A stretch of DNA of 64,000 nt, taken from Aquificota bacterium. GTDB taxonomy: Bacteria; Aquificota; Aquificia; Aquificales; Aquificaceae. Where the stretch lies: contig CP076324.1 in assembly GCA_018771605.1 (NCBI GenBank), positions 1-64,000 of the forward strand, written 5' to 3'. Below are positions 40,309 through 51,745 of the stretch, piece after piece (positions within the stretch are counted from its first letter, which is position 1; each line of letters opens with the position of its first letter). The notes below the pieces were generated by a model. It searched no databases. It was not told the origin of the DNA and worked only from the letters and a program-made list of their open reading frames with translations. The position numbers and the translations under genes were made by a program.

Positions 40309-42274
40309 ATTTCTGCAGGTCAAATATGTTAAAGGTCAAAAAGATTTCTTTCATATACTTTTGCTTTGTTCCATCATAAATATCTCTTAGCATAAGCCCG
40401 AAGCTCCAACATGCTCCCCTATAATCAAGGTTTAACTGCCTTTGAATGTCTTTATTTATCTTATTATCCCTTATCATACCTATGGATACCTTTAAAGGTC
40501 CATAGGAGCTAAAAGCCGAAAGGCTATACTGATCGTTTATCCTCAATCCATCATAATTTCTTTCAAGAACCTTGCCAAGGCTTAAACTACTGTTCCTATA
40601 ACTAAGGGTAAGATTGCCTATGGTTCTAAGAAATCTTCCATGGGTTGGGTCAAAAGTGCTATCTGTGGTAAGGTTTAAATTCTTTACAGGATAAAGCTGA
40701 AAAATGGACCTTATGGGCAATACTTTGCCTTTTGCTTCCTGCCCCAGATAAGTGAATTTTCCAAGGTAATTATAACCACCTTCTAAAAATAGCGTATATA
40801 AGGGTCTTTCTTGGTAATAGCCGTAGCTTTTAAAGGTATAAGACATCAAGCTTTCTTTGTTTAACATATCAATATTATCAAAACTTGGATTCCCGTAATC
40901 TTTTGGCCTATAGGAGTATGAAAACTCTACAAGGTTATTCGTTCTAAAACCACCATAGTTTAAATTAAAAAAGTAAGGCACTCTTTCCACATACTTCACA
41001 GAACCGATAACTTTTTTATTTTTAAAATCTCCACCCTTTACGTCAAGGTAAAGCAAGTTTTCTATGGTTATTGTTGATAGGAAGTTTAGCCCTAAAATAT
41101 TCTTTGGCACAGAAAATTCGGGGAAGATTAATATACGGTGGGCTTTTGAGCCTTCCTCTCTATAAAAGTTTGTATAAGCTGTGCTAAGGTTAAAGTAGAG
41201 AAAATCAAAAAGCCTTTGATCCTTCAGATAAAGGCCAATTTCTGGAAGTCTCTGAAGTGTATTTTTGTTATTGGATGATGTGGTATCGTAGAACCTTCTT
41301 AAATCAAAGGTAAAAAGGAATCTATCCCATTCTTTTGTATAGTTTATATAAGAAGTCAAGTAGGGAACAGTCCTTTCTTTTGTGGTTAGATAAACATCTT
41401 CCAAAAAGTATGGGTCGGAGATAAGGTCTATGCCTGCTTTTAGATTATTCAGGTCAATGTCTCCCTTTATTCTATATCTGTTTTCCCTAAGGGTTGTTAT
41501 ATCCCTGCCTTGCCACCATTTGCCAGGTGGTGTGGGCTCCTTGTAAAAGGAAAATAAGCCTACAAGGTCAAGCTCCTTTCTCATAGATTGACGGTACTCA
41601 AGGCTAATACCCTTAGCTTGCTTATCTCTTAAATCAAGGGTTAAGGTGGCATCTTTATCTGGCGATATGGCCCAATAGATGGGTTGTTGGTATATGAAGC
41701 TGTTGTATATGTTTGACCCAATTGTTGGTGGTAAAAGGCCAGACCTCCTTTCTCCCACGGGAAATATACTTATGGGAAGGTAAGCAAGAGGCACTTTAAA
41801 CAGTCTAAGCGTGTTATTCTGACTGAATACATACCTTTGAGATATATGAGCCTTTGAGAAGCATAAATTCATTTCTTTTTTATCTGGTGGACATGTGCTT
41901 ATGGAGCCTTCTTGAACTATATAGTTTTCTCCCTCCTTATCCACCCTTTTTGCTGTAAAGTTAAATCTCTCAAACCTTCCTTCTGTGTCTAAAAAATAGC
42001 CCGTATCCTTTTCAAGGTCCAAAAGGGCTTCCCTTCCTTTTGCCTCAAACCTACCATCAAAGGACCTTATGTAAACATTTCCCTTTGCATAAACTATTCT
42101 TTTTTGTGGGTCGTAGGTCATAAGGTCTGCTTTTATATAGTAATCCCTATAGTAAGCTTCCACATCCCCCTCTGCTTTGTATGTGCCATCCGGTAGCTTC
42201 TCAAGGTTTTCAGAGAAAACCTCCACAGGAAAGGAAAAGGAGAAGAGGAGAGCAAGAATCAAAAAGAGAAGCAT
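40286..42274 (-). CDS. lptD: LPS-assembly protein LptD
   Basis: 662 residues with a signal peptide (MLLFLILALLFSFSFPVEVFS). The OstA/jelly-roll part follows (GTYKAEGDVEAYYRDYYIKAD, VYAKGNVYIRS), then the barrel domain (LAYLPISIFPVGERRSGLL and many amphipathic strands rich in aromatic residues). It inserts lipopolysaccharide into the outer leaflet, showing a true LPS-type outer membrane. Shorter than E. coli LptD (784). It lies 9 bp after rpsQ, at the tail of the ribosomal block. Confidence 0.87.
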   Translation of the reverse strand: MLLFLILALLFSFSFPVEVFSENLEKLPDGTYKAEGDVEAYYRDYYIKADLMTYDPQKRIVYAKGNVYIRSFDGRFEAKGREALLDLEKDTGYFLDTEGRFERFNFTAKRVDKEGENYIVQEGSISTCPPDKKEMNLCFSKAHISQRYVFSQNNTLRLFKVPLAYLPISIFPVGERRSGLLPPTIGSNIYNSFIYQQPIYWAISPDKDATLTLDLRDKQAKGISLEYRQSMRKELDLVGLFSFYKEPTPPGKWWQGRDITTLRENRYRIKGDIDLNNLKAGIDLISDPYFLEDVYLTTKERTVPYLTSYINYTKEWDRFLFTFDLRRFYDTTSSNNKNTLQRLPEIGLYLKDQRLFDFLYFNLSTAYTNFYREEGSKAHRILIFPEFSVPKNILGLNFLSTITIENLLYLDVKGGDFKNKKVIGSVKYVERVPYFFNLNYGGFRTNNLVEFSYSYRPKDYGNPSFDNIDMLNKESLMSYTFKSYGYYQERPLYTLFLEGGYNYLGKFTYLGQEAKGKVLPIRSIFQLYPVKNLNLTTDSTFDPTHGRFLRTIGNLTLSYRNSSLSLGKVLERNYDGLRINDQYSLSAFSSYGPLKVSIGMIRDNKINKDIQRQLNLDYRGACWSFGLMLRDIYDGTKQKYMKEIFLTFNIFDLQKFTVPLKR

Positions 42275-42283
42275 AAGGATATT

Positions 42284-42580
42284 TTACTTTTGTTCGTTTA
42301 AAACCTCCTCTGGAGATTTTGCCCTTTGAAGGATTTTGACTACTACCCACCTTTTAGTTTTTGAAAGTGGTCTTGTTTCTCTTATAACCACAAGGTCACC
42401 TACTTTGCACTCATTCTTTGGATCATGAGCATGGTACTTTTTGCTCTTTATTATGTGCTTTTTGTATAGTGGGTGGGCTTCCTTCCTGTCTACTTTGACC
42501 ACTACAGTTTTATCCATTTTATCGCTTACTACCACACCTACCAGCTCTTTCCTTTTAAGATGCCATGCCTTTTCCATCAT
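42284..42580 (-). CDS. rpsQ: Ribosomal protein uS17
   Basis: 98 residues. [31 protein letters not shown] region and [19 protein letters not shown] are diagnostic. The C-terminus is slightly longer than in E. coli. It is the last ribosomal gene of the S10 cluster here: rplN and the spc genes do not follow. Overlaps rpmC by 4 bp. Confidence 0.96.
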   Translation of the reverse strand: MMEKAWHLKRKELVGVVVSDKMDKTVVVKVDRKEAHPLYKKHIIKSKKYHAHDPKNECKVGDLVVIRETRPLSKTKRWVVVKILQRAKSPEEVLNEQK

Positions 42581-42777
42581 GCCTCACCTCTCAGTTCCTT
42601 TTCTCTTATAAGGGTCAAAACCCTTGCTAAGTACCTTCTTGTATTCCTTATTTGCATAGGGTTGGGAAGGCCTTCCACCTTTTTCTTAAACCTTAGCCTT
42701 AAAAGCTCTTCCCTTAATTCTTCTTCCTTCTTTTTAAGGTCCTGAAGGCTAAGCTTCCTTAGCTCCTTCGCCTTCAT
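42577..42777 (-). CDS. rpmC: Ribosomal protein uL29
   Basis: 66 residues. [20 protein letters not shown] and [20 protein letters not shown] followed by [15 protein letters not shown] match L29, a helical hairpin at the peptide exit tunnel. Overlaps rplP and rpsQ by 4 bp each. Confidence 0.96.
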   Translation of the reverse strand: MKAKELRKLSLQDLKKKEEELREELLRLRFKKKVEGLPNPMQIRNTRRYLARVLTLIREKELRGEA

Positions 42778-43199
42778 GTCTTTATACCTCCAGCCTTTAC
42801 AAGCCTTGTCTTTATAGGCAACTTTGCATCTACAAGCCTGTGGGCTTCCTCTGCCACTTCTTCTGGAACTCCGGAAAACTCATAGAGTATCCTACCAGGC
42901 CTGACCACAGCTACAAAGCCCTCTGGGTCTCCCTTTCCTCCACCCATCCTTACCTCATTGGGCTTTCTGGTGTAGGACTTATCAGGAAAGACCTGTATCC
43001 ATACCTTTGCACCCTTTCTGAGGGCCCTTACCAAGGCTATCCTTCCTGCCTCTATCTGTCTTTGGGTGAGCCAACAAGATTCAAGAGCTTGTATACCATA
43101 CTCACCAAAGGCAAGCTTATTGCCTCTAAAGGCTTTGCCTTTTAGCGTACCTCTTTGACTTTTCCTAAACTTTGTCTTTTTTGGAGCAAGGAAAGACAT
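42774..43199 (-). CDS. rplP: Ribosomal protein uL16
   Basis: 141 residues. [43 protein letters not shown] and [26 protein letters not shown], ending in [16 protein letters not shown]. It helps form the A-site region of the 50S subunit. Three bp after rpsC. Confidence 0.97.
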   Translation of the reverse strand: MSFLAPKKTKFRKSQRGTLKGKAFRGNKLAFGEYGIQALESCWLTQRQIEAGRIALVRALRKGAKVWIQVFPDKSYTRKPNEVRMGGGKGDPEGFVAVVRPGRILYEFSGVPEEVAEEAHRLVDAKLPIKTRLVKAGGIKT

Positions 43200-43202
43200 C
43201 TC

Positions 43203-43898
43203 TTATACCTCCTTTTCTGCCTTTTTAAGGTCTTCTTCTATCTTTTTGACTATCTCTTCTTTACCACCTTTTAGCACATCGCCTTTGTATATCCATACCT
43301 TAATACCAAGCACACCGTACTTTGTTTGAGCTACCGCAAAGCCATAATCTATATCCGCCCTTAATGTTTGAAGTGGCATTCTGCCCACAAGGAACCACTC
43401 GGCCCTTGCCAACTCTGCACCACCTATACGACCCTTTACCTGAACCTTTACACCTTTTGCGCCAGCCTTAAAGGCGTTATCTATGGCCCTTTTCATAGCC
43501 CTTCTATGGGAAACCCTTCTCTCTATCTGAAGGGCTATCTCTTCCGCTACCAGCTGGGCATCCAATTCTGGCACCCTTACCTCGTCCACGGTAATGACCA
43601 CATCCTTACCGCCGGTTATATACTCAATATCCTTTTTGAGCTGTTCTACCTCTGCACCCTTCCTTCCTATGATTATGCCAGGCCTTGCGGCGAACACTCT
43701 TACCTTTACCTTATCGGCCATCCTTTCCACTACAACCTTTGATATGCCTGCGGAAGCATACCTTTTCTTTATATAATCCTTTATTCTTATATCCTCGTGG
43801 AGAAGCTGGGTATAGTCCCTTTTGCTTGCAAACCACTTGGAGTTCCAGTCCCTTATAACTCCTATTCTAAAACCTATAGGATGTGTCTTTTGACCCAT
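43203..43898 (-). CDS. rpsC: Ribosomal protein uS3
   Basis: 231 residues. [23 protein letters not shown] at the start, the KH domain with [20 protein letters not shown] and the C-terminal [14 protein letters not shown] and [22 protein letters not shown]. It lines the mRNA entry site. Stop and start overlap with rplV by one base. Confidence 0.97.
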   Translation of the reverse strand: MGQKTHPIGFRIGVIRDWNSKWFASKRDYTQLLHEDIRIKDYIKKRYASAGISKVVVERMADKVKVRVFAARPGIIIGRKGAEVEQLKKDIEYITGGKDVVITVDEVRVPELDAQLVAEEIALQIERRVSHRRAMKRAIDNAFKAGAKGVKVQVKGRIGGAELARAEWFLVGRMPLQTLRADIDYGFAVAQTKYGVLGIKVWIYKGDVLKGGKEEIVKKIEEDLKKAEKEV

Positions 43899-44236
43899 TA
43901 GCCTTCCTCCTTCTCTTCAAGTACAAGGGTTATATGAGAGGTCCTTTTTCTTATCATAGTTGCCCTTCCATGGGCCCTTGGGAACCACTTTTTGTACATA
44001 GGTCCCTCGTCTGCCACAGCCTTTTTTATATACAGCTTGTCAAGGTCCATACCCTTTTGTTCTGCATTTGCCAGAGCGCTTTTTAATACACCTTCTACAA
44101 TCCTGGCAGACTTTTTGGGTATGAACCTGAGCTGATAAAGGGCATCTCCAGCTTTCATACCGCTTATTACCCTCAATACCTGTCTTACTTTAGTAGGAGA
44201 AATCTTTGCATACCTAAGAACAGCCCTTGCTTCCAT
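43898..44236 (-). CDS. rplV: Ribosomal protein uL22
   Basis: 112 residues from ATG 44236, which is preceded by GAGGTG; a longer frame from 44320 lies inside rpsS and has no family match. [40 protein letters not shown] and the tunnel loop region [21 protein letters not shown] are conserved. Confidence 0.95.
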   Translation of the reverse strand: MEARAVLRYAKISPTKVRQVLRVISGMKAGDALYQLRFIPKKSARIVEGVLKSALANAEQKGMDLDKLYIKKAVADEGPMYKKWFPRAHGRATMIRKRTSHITLVLEEKEEG

Positions 44237-44246
44237 CTTTAACACC

Positions 44247-44702
44247 TCACTTTTTCTTTGTAGCCTTTGCTGACTTGTCTGGGTGTCCTTTAAAGGTTCT
44301 GGTTGGGGCAAACTCACCAAGCTTATGCCCTACCATATCCGAAGTTATATAAACAGGCACAAAGGTTTTCCCATTATGGACTGCTATTGTGTGTCCCACA
44401 AACTCGGGTATTATGGTTGTATCCCTGCTGTATGTTTTTACCACCTTCCTATCGCCTGTTTGGTTCATTTTCCTAATGGTGGCCCATAGCTTTGGGTCCA
44501 CCCAGGCCTTTTTATTCACAATCTTCCTGTATTCATCCCATACCTGTTGGTACTTTTCAAGGGCCTTTTGATAAAGCTCTGGTATATGTTGCACTGCACG
44601 TACTTTTTTGTATATCCTCTGAGTCTTTTTGTAAAGCTTTAAAAAGGCATCAAGGTCCTCTATAAGCTTATTCCTTTTGTTCCACGCACCTTTAAAACCC
44701 AT
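44247..44702 (-). CDS. rpsS: Ribosomal protein uS19 with ~60-residue N-terminal extension
   Basis: 151 residues versus ~90 usual. The S19 core begins near residue 64: [20 protein letters not shown] replaces the normal LKKGPFVDxxL, then [19 protein letters not shown] and [17 protein letters not shown]. Residues 1-63 are helical, basic and Tyr-rich ([31 protein letters not shown]). The frame is continuous and the start lies at the rplB stop (TAATG), so the extension appears genuine. It would project near the 30S head. Confidence 0.93.
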   Translation of the reverse strand: MGFKGAWNKRNKLIEDLDAFLKLYKKTQRIYKKVRAVQHIPELYQKALEKYQQVWDEYRKIVNKKAWVDPKLWATIRKMNQTGDRKVVKTYSRDTTIIPEFVGHTIAVHNGKTFVPVYITSDMVGHKLGEFAPTRTFKGHPDKSAKATKKK

Positions 44703-45580
44703 TATTTGACACCTCCTTTGAGAGGCTTACCCTTCCTTGAAACAAGGATGAACTTGTCAGAGTACTTTTTGCCTCTTCTGGTCTTATAACCTTTTGTCTT
44801 CCAACCCCAAGGTGATTCTGGGTGCTTTCCTTTGGTTTTTCCTTCACCACCACCATGGGGATGGTCCACTGGGTTCATAGCCGTACCTCTTGTTATAGGC
44901 CTCCAACCAAGCCATCTACGCCTTCCAGCTTTTCCATACTTTACAAGCTCATGTTCGGCAAGGCCCACTGCACCTACGGTAGCCATACACCTTTGATGCA
45001 CAAGCCTTATTTCACCGGAGGGCATTCTGAGTTGTACGTAATCGCCTACCTTACCCAATATTTGAGCAGACATACCAGCAGCCCTGGCTATTTGGCCACC
45101 TTTTCCAGGATGTAGTTCTACGTTGTGAACGATCGTACCCACCGGGATGTATTTTAGAGGTAAAGCGTTGCCTACCTTTATCTCTGGCAGTTCTTTGCCT
45201 GCTTCAGCATCTTCATAGGATATGGAGAGGACCGTATCTCCAACCTTAAGGCCTTCTGGCCAGAGTATATACCTCTTTTCTCCATCTGCATAATGAAGCA
45301 AAGCTATGCGTGCAGACCTGTTGGGGTCATACTCAATGGCTACCACCTTTGCTGGCACAAGGCTTTTGTCTCTTTTAAAGTCTATTAGCCTATAGCGCCT
45401 TTTATTGCCACCACCTCTACCTCTTGAGGTTATCTTTCCTTGTTGCCTTGACCTTCCCTTTGCCCTATGGTGATATACAAGGAGAGATTTTTCCGGCTCA
45501 CTCTTTGTTATCTCGGAAAAGTCGTAAAGTATGGCATGCCTTTGGCCGTTAGTTACTGGTTTTAGCTTTCTCACACCCAT
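44702..45580 (-). CDS. rplB: Ribosomal protein uL2
   Basis: 292 residues, slightly longer than 273 in E. coli. [54 protein letters not shown] and the peptidyl-transferase-near [19 protein letters not shown] are conserved. It binds 23S rRNA near the catalytic centre. Two bp after rplW. Confidence 0.97.
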   Translation of the reverse strand: MGVRKLKPVTNGQRHAILYDFSEITKSEPEKSLLVYHHRAKGRSRQQGKITSRGRGGGNKRRYRLIDFKRDKSLVPAKVVAIEYDPNRSARIALLHYADGEKRYILWPEGLKVGDTVLSISYEDAEAGKELPEIKVGNALPLKYIPVGTIVHNVELHPGKGGQIARAAGMSAQILGKVGDYVQLRMPSGEIRLVHQRCMATVGAVGLAEHELVKYGKAGRRRWLGWRPITRGTAMNPVDHPHGGGEGKTKGKHPESPWGWKTKGYKTRRGKKYSDKFILVSRKGKPLKGGVK

Positions 45581-45582
45581 GC

Positions 45583-45879
45583 TTACACTCCTGTAAGGTC
45601 TATTTCCTTATCTGGGGGTATGGTCACTATGGCCTTTTTGTAGGCCCTTGTATAACCATACCTTCTAAACTTGCCTATAACCCTCTTTTTCCTTGGCTTT
45701 ACTATCATAGTGTTTACCTTTAGAACCTTTACACCAAAGAGCTTTTCTATTGCGTGCTTTATCTCGTGTTTTGTGGCGTCAATGGCCACTTCAAAGGTAT
45801 ACTTTTTGTAGTCCTCCATAAGCCTGTTGCTCTTTTCTGTAATTATGGGTCTTATAATTATTTCCTCAGGCCTTCTCAT
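45583..45879 (-). CDS. rplW: Ribosomal protein uL23
   Basis: 98 residues. [37 protein letters not shown] and [20 protein letters not shown] are typical. It forms the exit-tunnel docking site for trigger factor and SRP. Overlaps rplD by 4 bp. Confidence 0.96.
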   Translation of the reverse strand: MRRPEEIIIRPIITEKSNRLMEDYKKYTFEVAIDATKHEIKHAIEKLFGVKVLKVNTMIVKPRKKRVIGKFRRYGYTRAYKKAIVTIPPDKEIDLTGV

Positions 45880-46475
45880 GATGCCAACCTCTCATAGACT
45901 TTTTCAAGGGCTTGGGCTGTCATAAGCACCTTATCGGCCCATAGGATTGAATAAACGTTTAGGCCTTCTACTGGCAACACGCTAACCTTGGGCAGGTTCC
46001 TAAAGGATTTGTATATTACCTCATCCTTTTGAGGTACAACTACAAGCACCTTATCCTTGTCTATGTTTAGCTCCTTTAGTATTTCAAGGGCCTTTTTTGT
46101 CTTAGGAACATCGCCTATCTGTATGTCATCTACCACAAGGAGGTTATTTTCCTTTGCCTTTAGGCTAAGAGCCATCTTAAGCCCAAGCTTTCTTACCTTC
46201 TTTGGCAGGCTGTAGTAGTAATCCCTTGGTTTTGGACCGTGGGCCACTCCACCGCCCACAAAAATGTTGGCTCCTCTGTCGCCGTGTCTGGCATTGCCCG
46301 TTCCCTTCTGGGGAAGGAGCTTTCTACCGCTGTATGCTACTTCACCTCTTGTTTTTGTGCTGTGGGTTCCTTGCCTTCTGCTGGCAAGCTGCCATTTTAC
46401 CACTTCCCACAAAAGGTGTCTATTTACTTCTACTCCAAATACTTCTGGTTTTAGTACTACTTCAAGCACTTTCAT
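45876..46475 (-). CDS. rplD: Ribosomal protein uL4
   Basis: 199 residues. [42 protein letters not shown] and [22 protein letters not shown] form the tunnel loop typical of L4. In E. coli L4 regulates the S10 operon; the leader needed for that is not visible here because rpsJ follows tuf directly. Overlaps rplC by 14 bp. Confidence 0.96.
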   Translation of the reverse strand: MKVLEVVLKPEVFGVEVNRHLLWEVVKWQLASRRQGTHSTKTRGEVAYSGRKLLPQKGTGNARHGDRGANIFVGGGVAHGPKPRDYYYSLPKKVRKLGLKMALSLKAKENNLLVVDDIQIGDVPKTKKALEILKELNIDKDKVLVVVPQKDEVIYKSFRNLPKVSVLPVEGLNVYSILWADKVLMTAQALEKVYERLAS

Positions 46476-47178
46476 CCTTTGCCACCTCTTTAATGAGGTT
46501 ATCTACCATAGGCTTTATTCTATTGAGCTTAAGCCTTTGGGACTTTCTGTTGGCTATCCTACTCTTCTCCACAAAGACTATTCCGCCGTTGGGTCCCGGA
46601 ACAGAACCCTTCACCAAAAGAGCGTTATGCTCTGGTAGAACATCAAGAACCAAAAGGGACTGAACTCTTATAGGTTCATTTCCCCAGTGTCCTGCCATCC
46701 TTTTACCCTTCCATACTCTTCCTGGGTCGGACCTATTTCCTATGGAACCAACAGCCCTGTGGTATCTATGTCCGTGGGACTTGGGAAAACCACCAAAATC
46801 CCATCTTTTCATAGTTCCCGCAAAGCCTCTTCCTTTGCTTCTGCCTACCACATCCACCAAGTCCCCTGGCTGGAACACCGTTTCAACCTTTAGCTCCTGT
46901 CCAATTTCAAAGCCCTCTACTGAATCTACCCTAAACTCTTTGAGCCTTCTGAGTATCTTTCCACATTTTTTGAGATGGCCCAGCTGAGGTTTTGTGAGGT
47001 GCTTTTCTTTGTCTTCAAAGGCACCTACCTGAATGGCCGTATAGCCATCCTTTTCTTGAGTCTTTATGGCTGTTACATAGTTGGGCCTTATCTCTATAAT
47101 GGTTGCTGGCACAGCCGTGCCATCCTTTAGGAAAACCCTTGTCATTCCTATCTTTTTACCAATAAGACCTATTGCCAT
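46462..47178 (-). CDS. rplC: Ribosomal protein uL3
   Basis: 238 residues. [60 protein letters not shown] and [14 protein letters not shown] are canonical. The C-terminus is ~25 residues longer than in E. coli ([20 protein letters not shown]). Two bp after rpsJ. Confidence 0.97.
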   Translation of the reverse strand: MAIGLIGKKIGMTRVFLKDGTAVPATIIEIRPNYVTAIKTQEKDGYTAIQVGAFEDKEKHLTKPQLGHLKKCGKILRRLKEFRVDSVEGFEIGQELKVETVFQPGDLVDVVGRSKGRGFAGTMKRWDFGGFPKSHGHRYHRAVGSIGNRSDPGRVWKGKRMAGHWGNEPIRVQSLLVLDVLPEHNALLVKGSVPGPNGGIVFVEKSRIANRKSQRLKLNRIKPMVDNLIKEVAKDESA

Positions 47179-47180
47179 GG

Positions 47181-47495
47181 CTATCTCCCAATTATTAACT
47201 CTACATCTACACCGGCTGGCAGTGTAAGGTCCCTCAAAGACTCTATGGTTTGTGAAGTAGCCCTTGTTATATCAAGTATCCTTCTGTGCTCTCTTATTTC
47301 AAAATGCTCCCTTGATTGGTCAAACTTGTGAGGAGACCTTAATACAACCCATCTTCTCCTTCTAACGGGAAGTGGGATGGGCCCCTTTACCACACCACCA
47401 GTCCTTTTTACCGTATCTATAATCTGTTTCACATACTGGTCAAGGAGCCTATGATCGTAAGACCTTAGCTTTATCCTTATAAGTTCCTGCTCCAT
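47181..47495 (-). CDS. rpsJ: Ribosomal protein uS10 / NusE
   Basis: 104 residues. [41 protein letters not shown] and [16 protein letters not shown] are diagnostic. It acts in the 30S head and, as NusE, in antitermination with NusG, which is encoded in the same block. Ten bp after tuf. Confidence 0.97.
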   Translation of the reverse strand: MEQELIRIKLRSYDHRLLDQYVKQIIDTVKRTGGVVKGPIPLPVRRRRWVVLRSPHKFDQSREHFEIREHRRILDITRATSQTIESLRDLTLPAGVDVELIIGR

Positions 47496-47505
47496 CCCTT
47501 ACACC

Positions 47506-48723
47506 TCATTCTATAATTTTTGTGACGACGCCAGCGCCCACAGTTCTACCACCTTCTCTAATAGCGAATCTAAGGCCTTCCTCCATAGCCACAGGTTTAA
47601 CGAGCTCCACTTCTATTTCCACATTATCTCCTGGCATTACCATTTCCTGACCTTCTGGAAGCTTCACCACCGTACCGGTAACGTCCGCAGTTCTGAAGTA
47701 AAACTGTGGTCTGTAATTTACGAAGAAGGGCGTATGCCTTCCACCTTCTTCCTTACTAAGCACATACACCTGAGCTCTAAACTTTTTATGAGGCTTAACC
47801 GTTCCAGGCTTAGCCAAGACCTGACCTCTTTCCACATCATCCTTACCCACACCTCTAAGAAGCACACCCACATTATCACCAGGCAAGGCCTCATCTAGGA
47901 TTTTTCTAAACATTTCTATAGAAGTAGCCACAGTTTTAAGAGGCTCTTCTCTTAGGCCCACTATTTCCACTTCTTCACCAGGCTTTAACACACCCCTTTC
48001 CACCCTACCAGTCACAACCGTACCACGACCAGATATAGTAAACACATCTTCTATAGGCATAAGGAAAGGCTTATCCACTTCTCTTTGCGGAGTAGGTATA
48101 TACTGATCCAAGGCTTCCAACAACTGCACCACAGCATTACACCATTTATCGGGCTTACCAGCTTCAAGCTCTTGGAGAGCACCCAAGGCAGAGCCTCTAA
48201 TTACGGGCACATCATCACCAGGGAACTCATATTTATTCAAGAGTTCTCTCACTTCCAGCTCTACGAGGTCAAGGAGTTCTGGGTCATCCACCATATCACA
48301 CTTATTCATAAAGACCACTATATAAGGCACATTAACCTGACGAGCCAACAGGACATGCTCTCTTGTTTGTGGCATAGGGCCATCGGCGGCGGAGACCACG
48401 AGTATGGCACCATCCATTTGAGCTGCGCCAGTTATCATATTTTTGATGTAGTCAGCGTGGCCTGGGCAATCCACGTGTGCGTAGTGTCTTTTAGGCGTTT
48501 CATATTCCACGTGGGTAATGTTTATGGTTATACCTCTTTCCTTTTCTTCTGGTGCTTTGTCAATTTCTTCATATTTCATACATTTGGCTTTACCACCTGG
48601 CATAACACCAGCGCCAAGGACACAGGTGATAGCAGAGGTCAATGTGGACTTACCATGGTCAACGTGTCCAATGGTGCCCACGTTAACGTGTTCCTTCTCT
48701 CTTACAAACTTCTCCTTCGCCAT
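47506..48723 (-). CDS. tuf: Elongation factor Tu
   Basis: 405 residues. G1 [10 protein letters not shown], switch I with [18 protein letters not shown]3 DCPGHADY, G4 NKCD, followed by GSALGALQ and domains II/III ([13 protein letters not shown]). An insert relative to E. coli is seen around [21 protein letters not shown]. It delivers aminoacyl-tRNA to the ribosome. Located after fusA as in the str operon. Confidence 0.98.
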   Translation of the reverse strand: MAKEKFVREKEHVNVGTIGHVDHGKSTLTSAITCVLGAGVMPGGKAKCMKYEEIDKAPEEKERGITINITHVEYETPKRHYAHVDCPGHADYIKNMITGAAQMDGAILVVSAADGPMPQTREHVLLARQVNVPYIVVFMNKCDMVDDPELLDLVELEVRELLNKYEFPGDDVPVIRGSALGALQELEAGKPDKWCNAVVQLLEALDQYIPTPQREVDKPFLMPIEDVFTISGRGTVVTGRVERGVLKPGEEVEIVGLREEPLKTVATSIEMFRKILDEALPGDNVGVLLRGVGKDDVERGQVLAKPGTVKPHKKFRAQVYVLSKEEGGRHTPFFVNYRPQFYFRTADVTGTVVKLPEGQEMVMPGDNVEIEVELVKPVAMEEGLRFAIREGGRTVGAGVVTKIIE

Positions 48724-48735
48724 AGTCTTACCTCC

Positions 48736-50820
48736 TTATTTTGCTGTTGCCATACGTTCCCCTATTATCTGCTCCGCTATATGCTGGGGAACCTCATCAT
48801 AATGAGAAAATTTCATTATAAATGTTCCTCTTCCTTGTGTCAAGCTCCTAAGTGTGGTAGCATAACCAAACATTTCAGCGAGTGGCACATAAGCCTTTAT
48901 AGCAGTTATAACTCCTTTATTTTCCATACCTACTATCCTTCCCCTTCTTGAATTAAGGTCTCCTATAACATCTCCCACATAATCTTCTGGTGTTTCCACT
49001 TCCACTTCCATTATGGGTTCAAGCAGTACAAGCCCTGCCTTTTTGGCGGCTTCTTTAAAGGCCATTGAACCTGCTATCTTAAAGGCCATTTCTGAAGAGT
49101 CTACTTCGTGGTAAGATCCATCAAATAGCTTAACCTTTACATCAACCACAGGATAACCCGCCAAAACGCCGTTTTGCATTGCTTCTTTTACACCTTCTTC
49201 CACGGCAGGTATAAACTCTTTGGGTATTATTCCACCCACTATAGCGTTTTCAAAGATAAAACCTTGACCTCTTTCTAAGGGCTCTACTTCTATAACCGCG
49301 TGGCCATATTGACCTCTACCACCAGTTTGACGTATAAACTTGCCCTCTGCTACGGCCTTACCCTTTATAGTTTCTTTATAAGCCACTTGAGGCTTGCCCA
49401 CATTAACCTCTATGCCGTACTCTCGTTTCATCCTATCTACTATAATTTCAAGGTGAAGCTCTCCCATACCGTGGATAAGGGTTTGTCCCGTTTCTGGGTC
49501 CACGCTGGCCTTAAAGGTTGGGTCCTCTTTCATGAACTTATTGAGCACCTGTGAAAGCTTCTCTTGGTCCTTTTTTGTCTTTGGTTCTATAGCCATTGAT
49601 ATAACTGGCTCGGGGAATTCAAGCTTCTCAAGTAGTATGGGGTACTTTTCATCACAGAGAGTATCTCCCGTGGCTGCATCCATACCCACGGCTGCCACTA
49701 TCTCACCAGCCGCAGCTTCTTGCACATCTTCCCTTGAGTTGGCGTGCATAAGGAGAAGCCTTCCTACCCTTTCCTTCTTGTCCTTTGTAGCGTTATACAC
49801 ATAAGAACCAGCGGTGACTTTCCCGGAGAAGACTCTAAAGTAGGTAAGCTGGCCTGCATAGGGGTCGCTCATTACCTTAAAGGCATAAGCACAGAAGGGT
49901 TCATCATCAAAAGGTTTTCTTTCTTCTTCTTGCCCTGTCTTTGGATTTATACCACGCACTGGTGGTACATCCAAGGGAGATGGTAGATAGTCAAGCACAG
50001 CATCAAGGAGTGGTTGAACACCCTTATTTTTAAATGCTGAACCACATAAAACCGGCACCAGCTCTTTATTTATAGTGGCCTTTCTCAATACCCTTTTTAG
50101 GTCTTCCTTGGGGATCTCTTCACCCTCTAAGTACTTCATCATAAGCTCATCATCCTTTTCCACTATGGCTTCTACCATCTTGGCATGCCATTCCTGAGCC
50201 TTATCCACATACTCCTCTGGAATATCTACTATCTCATACCTTGCCCCCAAGGTTTCTTCAAGCCATATGATGGCCTTCATTTCCATTAGGTCTACCACAC
50301 CCTTAAAGTTATCTTCCGCGCCTATGGGTATTTGAATGGCCACTGGCTTTATGCTTAATTTCTTTTCAATCTCGTTAAAAACCCTATAAAAGTCTGCACC
50401 CAACCTATCCAGCTTATTAATAAAGGCTATTCTTGGAACACCAAACCTGTCTGCCCACCTCCAGTTTGCCTCCGATTGGGGCTGAACGCCTTCCACCGCG
50501 GAGAAGATGAAGATTATTCCATCCAAAACCTTCATAGAACGAACCACTTCCACAGAGAAGTCCACGTGTCCTGGTGTGTCTATTATGTTTATCTGATGGT
50601 CCTTCCAGTAGCAGGCAGTGGTTGCAGCTGTGATGGTTATACCCCTTTCCCTTTCTTGAGGCATCCAGTCCATAGTGGCAGCGCCTTCATGCACTTCGCC
50701 TATTTTATAGGTTTTTTCTGTGTAATACAGTATCCTTTCTGTGGTGGTGGTCTTTCCAGCGTCTATGTGGGCAACTATTCCTATATTTCTTAGCCTTTCT
50801 ATTGGTACTAATCTTGGCAT
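48736..50820 (-). CDS. fusA: Elongation factor G
   Basis: 694 residues from ATG 50820 ([14 protein letters not shown] matches the family start; a frame from 50850 lies in rpsG). G1 [24 protein letters not shown]3 DTPGHVDF, G4 NKLD, and domain IV with [15 protein letters not shown]. It drives translocation and, with RRF, ribosome recycling. Confidence 0.97.
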   Translation of the reverse strand: MPRLVPIERLRNIGIVAHIDAGKTTTTERILYYTEKTYKIGEVHEGAATMDWMPQERERGITITAATTACYWKDHQINIIDTPGHVDFSVEVVRSMKVLDGIIFIFSAVEGVQPQSEANWRWADRFGVPRIAFINKLDRLGADFYRVFNEIEKKLSIKPVAIQIPIGAEDNFKGVVDLMEMKAIIWLEETLGARYEIVDIPEEYVDKAQEWHAKMVEAIVEKDDELMMKYLEGEEIPKEDLKRVLRKATINKELVPVLCGSAFKNKGVQPLLDAVLDYLPSPLDVPPVRGINPKTGQEEERKPFDDEPFCAYAFKVMSDPYAGQLTYFRVFSGKVTAGSYVYNATKDKKERVGRLLLMHANSREDVQEAAAGEIVAAVGMDAATGDTLCDEKYPILLEKLEFPEPVISMAIEPKTKKDQEKLSQVLNKFMKEDPTFKASVDPETGQTLIHGMGELHLEIIVDRMKREYGIEVNVGKPQVAYKETIKGKAVAEGKFIRQTGGRGQYGHAVIEVEPLERGQGFIFENAIVGGIIPKEFIPAVEEGVKEAMQNGVLAGYPVVDVKVKLFDGSYHEVDSSEMAFKIAGSMAFKEAAKKAGLVLLEPIMEVEVETPEDYVGDVIGDLNSRRGRIVGMENKGVITAIKAYVPLAEMFGYATTLRSLTQGRGTFIMKFSHYDEVPQHIAEQIIGERMATAK

Positions 50821-50830
50821 GGTATCCTCC

Positions 50831-51313
50831 TTACCATCTAAAGTGGGCAAAAACTTTATTAGCTTCTGCCATCTTGTGGGTATCTTCCTTCCTCTTTATG
50901 GCGCCACCCTTATCCTGAAGAACATCAAGCATCTCCGCCTTTAGCCTTTCCACCATGGTATAGCTTCCTCTGTGCCTTGCCCTTTCTCTTGCTGCCTCAA
51001 CCAGCCACTTGAGAGCCAAGCTTATCTGTCTTCTTGGTGGTACTTCTACGGGCACCTGATAGGTGGCACCACCTACCCTTCTGGGGCGCACCTCAAACTC
51101 GGGTTTTAGCTTTTCCACCACTTTATGTAGCAGTTCCACTGGATGCATATTAACTTCCTTTGCAGCAGATTCAAGGGCTGTATAGACTATCCATTCGGCT
51201 ACCGATTTTTTACCATCCTTCATTACCTTGTTTATAAGCTTATGCACTATTACATCGCCGTATTTAGGGTCTGGAAGTATCTCTCTTGGAGGAACTGGTC
51301 CCTTTCTTGGCAT
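50831..51313 (-). CDS. rpsG: Ribosomal protein uS7
   Basis: 160 residues. [42 protein letters not shown] and [21 protein letters not shown] are conserved. It nucleates assembly of the 30S head and is the usual str-operon autoregulator. Stop/start overlap with rpsL by one base. Confidence 0.97.
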   Translation of the reverse strand: MPRKGPVPPREILPDPKYGDVIVHKLINKVMKDGKKSVAEWIVYTALESAAKEVNMHPVELLHKVVEKLKPEFEVRPRRVGGATYQVPVEVPPRRQISLALKWLVEAARERARHRGSYTMVERLKAEMLDVLQDKGGAIKRKEDTHKMAEANKVFAHFRW

Positions 51314-51720
51314 TACTTCTTACCTCCCTTTGCCTGTGCTTGTTGGCCAGCCTTTGGCCTCTTTGTACCATACTTGGACCTGGACTGTCTTCTGTTGGCA
51401 ACGCCAGCTGTATCAAGGGCTCCTCTTACCACCTTGTACCTCACACCCGGTAGGTCCTTAACCCTTCCGCCTCTTACAAGCACCAAGGAGTGTTCTTGAA
51501 GGTTATGGCCTTCCCCAGGTATGTAGGCGGTAACCTCTATACCGTTTGAGAGCCTTACCCTGGCAACCTTCCTAAGGGCGGAGTTTGGTTTTTTGGGGGT
51601 TACTGTATATACCCTAACGCAGACTCCCCTCTTTTGAGGGTTGCCCTGTAGGGCGGGTGCCTTACTCTTCTTCTTCTTCTTTTCCCTACCGTACTTTACA
51701 AGCTGGTTTATGGTAGGCAT
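51313..51720 (-). CDS. rpsL: Ribosomal protein uS12
   Basis: 135 residues. [40 protein letters not shown] (the streptomycin-site lysines) and [20 protein letters not shown] are conserved. It carries wild-type-like residues at the usual streptomycin positions. It lies 25 bp after rpoC with no terminator between, so rpoBC and the str genes are probably cotranscribed. Confidence 0.97.
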   Translation of the reverse strand: MPTINQLVKYGREKKKKKSKAPALQGNPQKRGVCVRVYTVTPKKPNSALRKVARVRLSNGIEVTAYIPGEGHNLQEHSLVLVRGGRVKDLPGVRYKVVRGALDTAGVANRRQSRSKYGTKRPKAGQQAQAKGGKK

Positions 51721-51745
51721 ACCTTAAAACCTCCTAAGCTATTTA

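Noticed and set aside
45581-47505. S10 leader with L4 autoregulation
   Set aside because: rpsJ follows tuf by 10 bp, leaving no room for a leader structure.
48085-48951. 288-residue open frame on the plus strand opposite tuf
   Set aside because: Antisense to EF-Tu and the end of fusA; rich in His, Phe and Tyr with no domain pattern.
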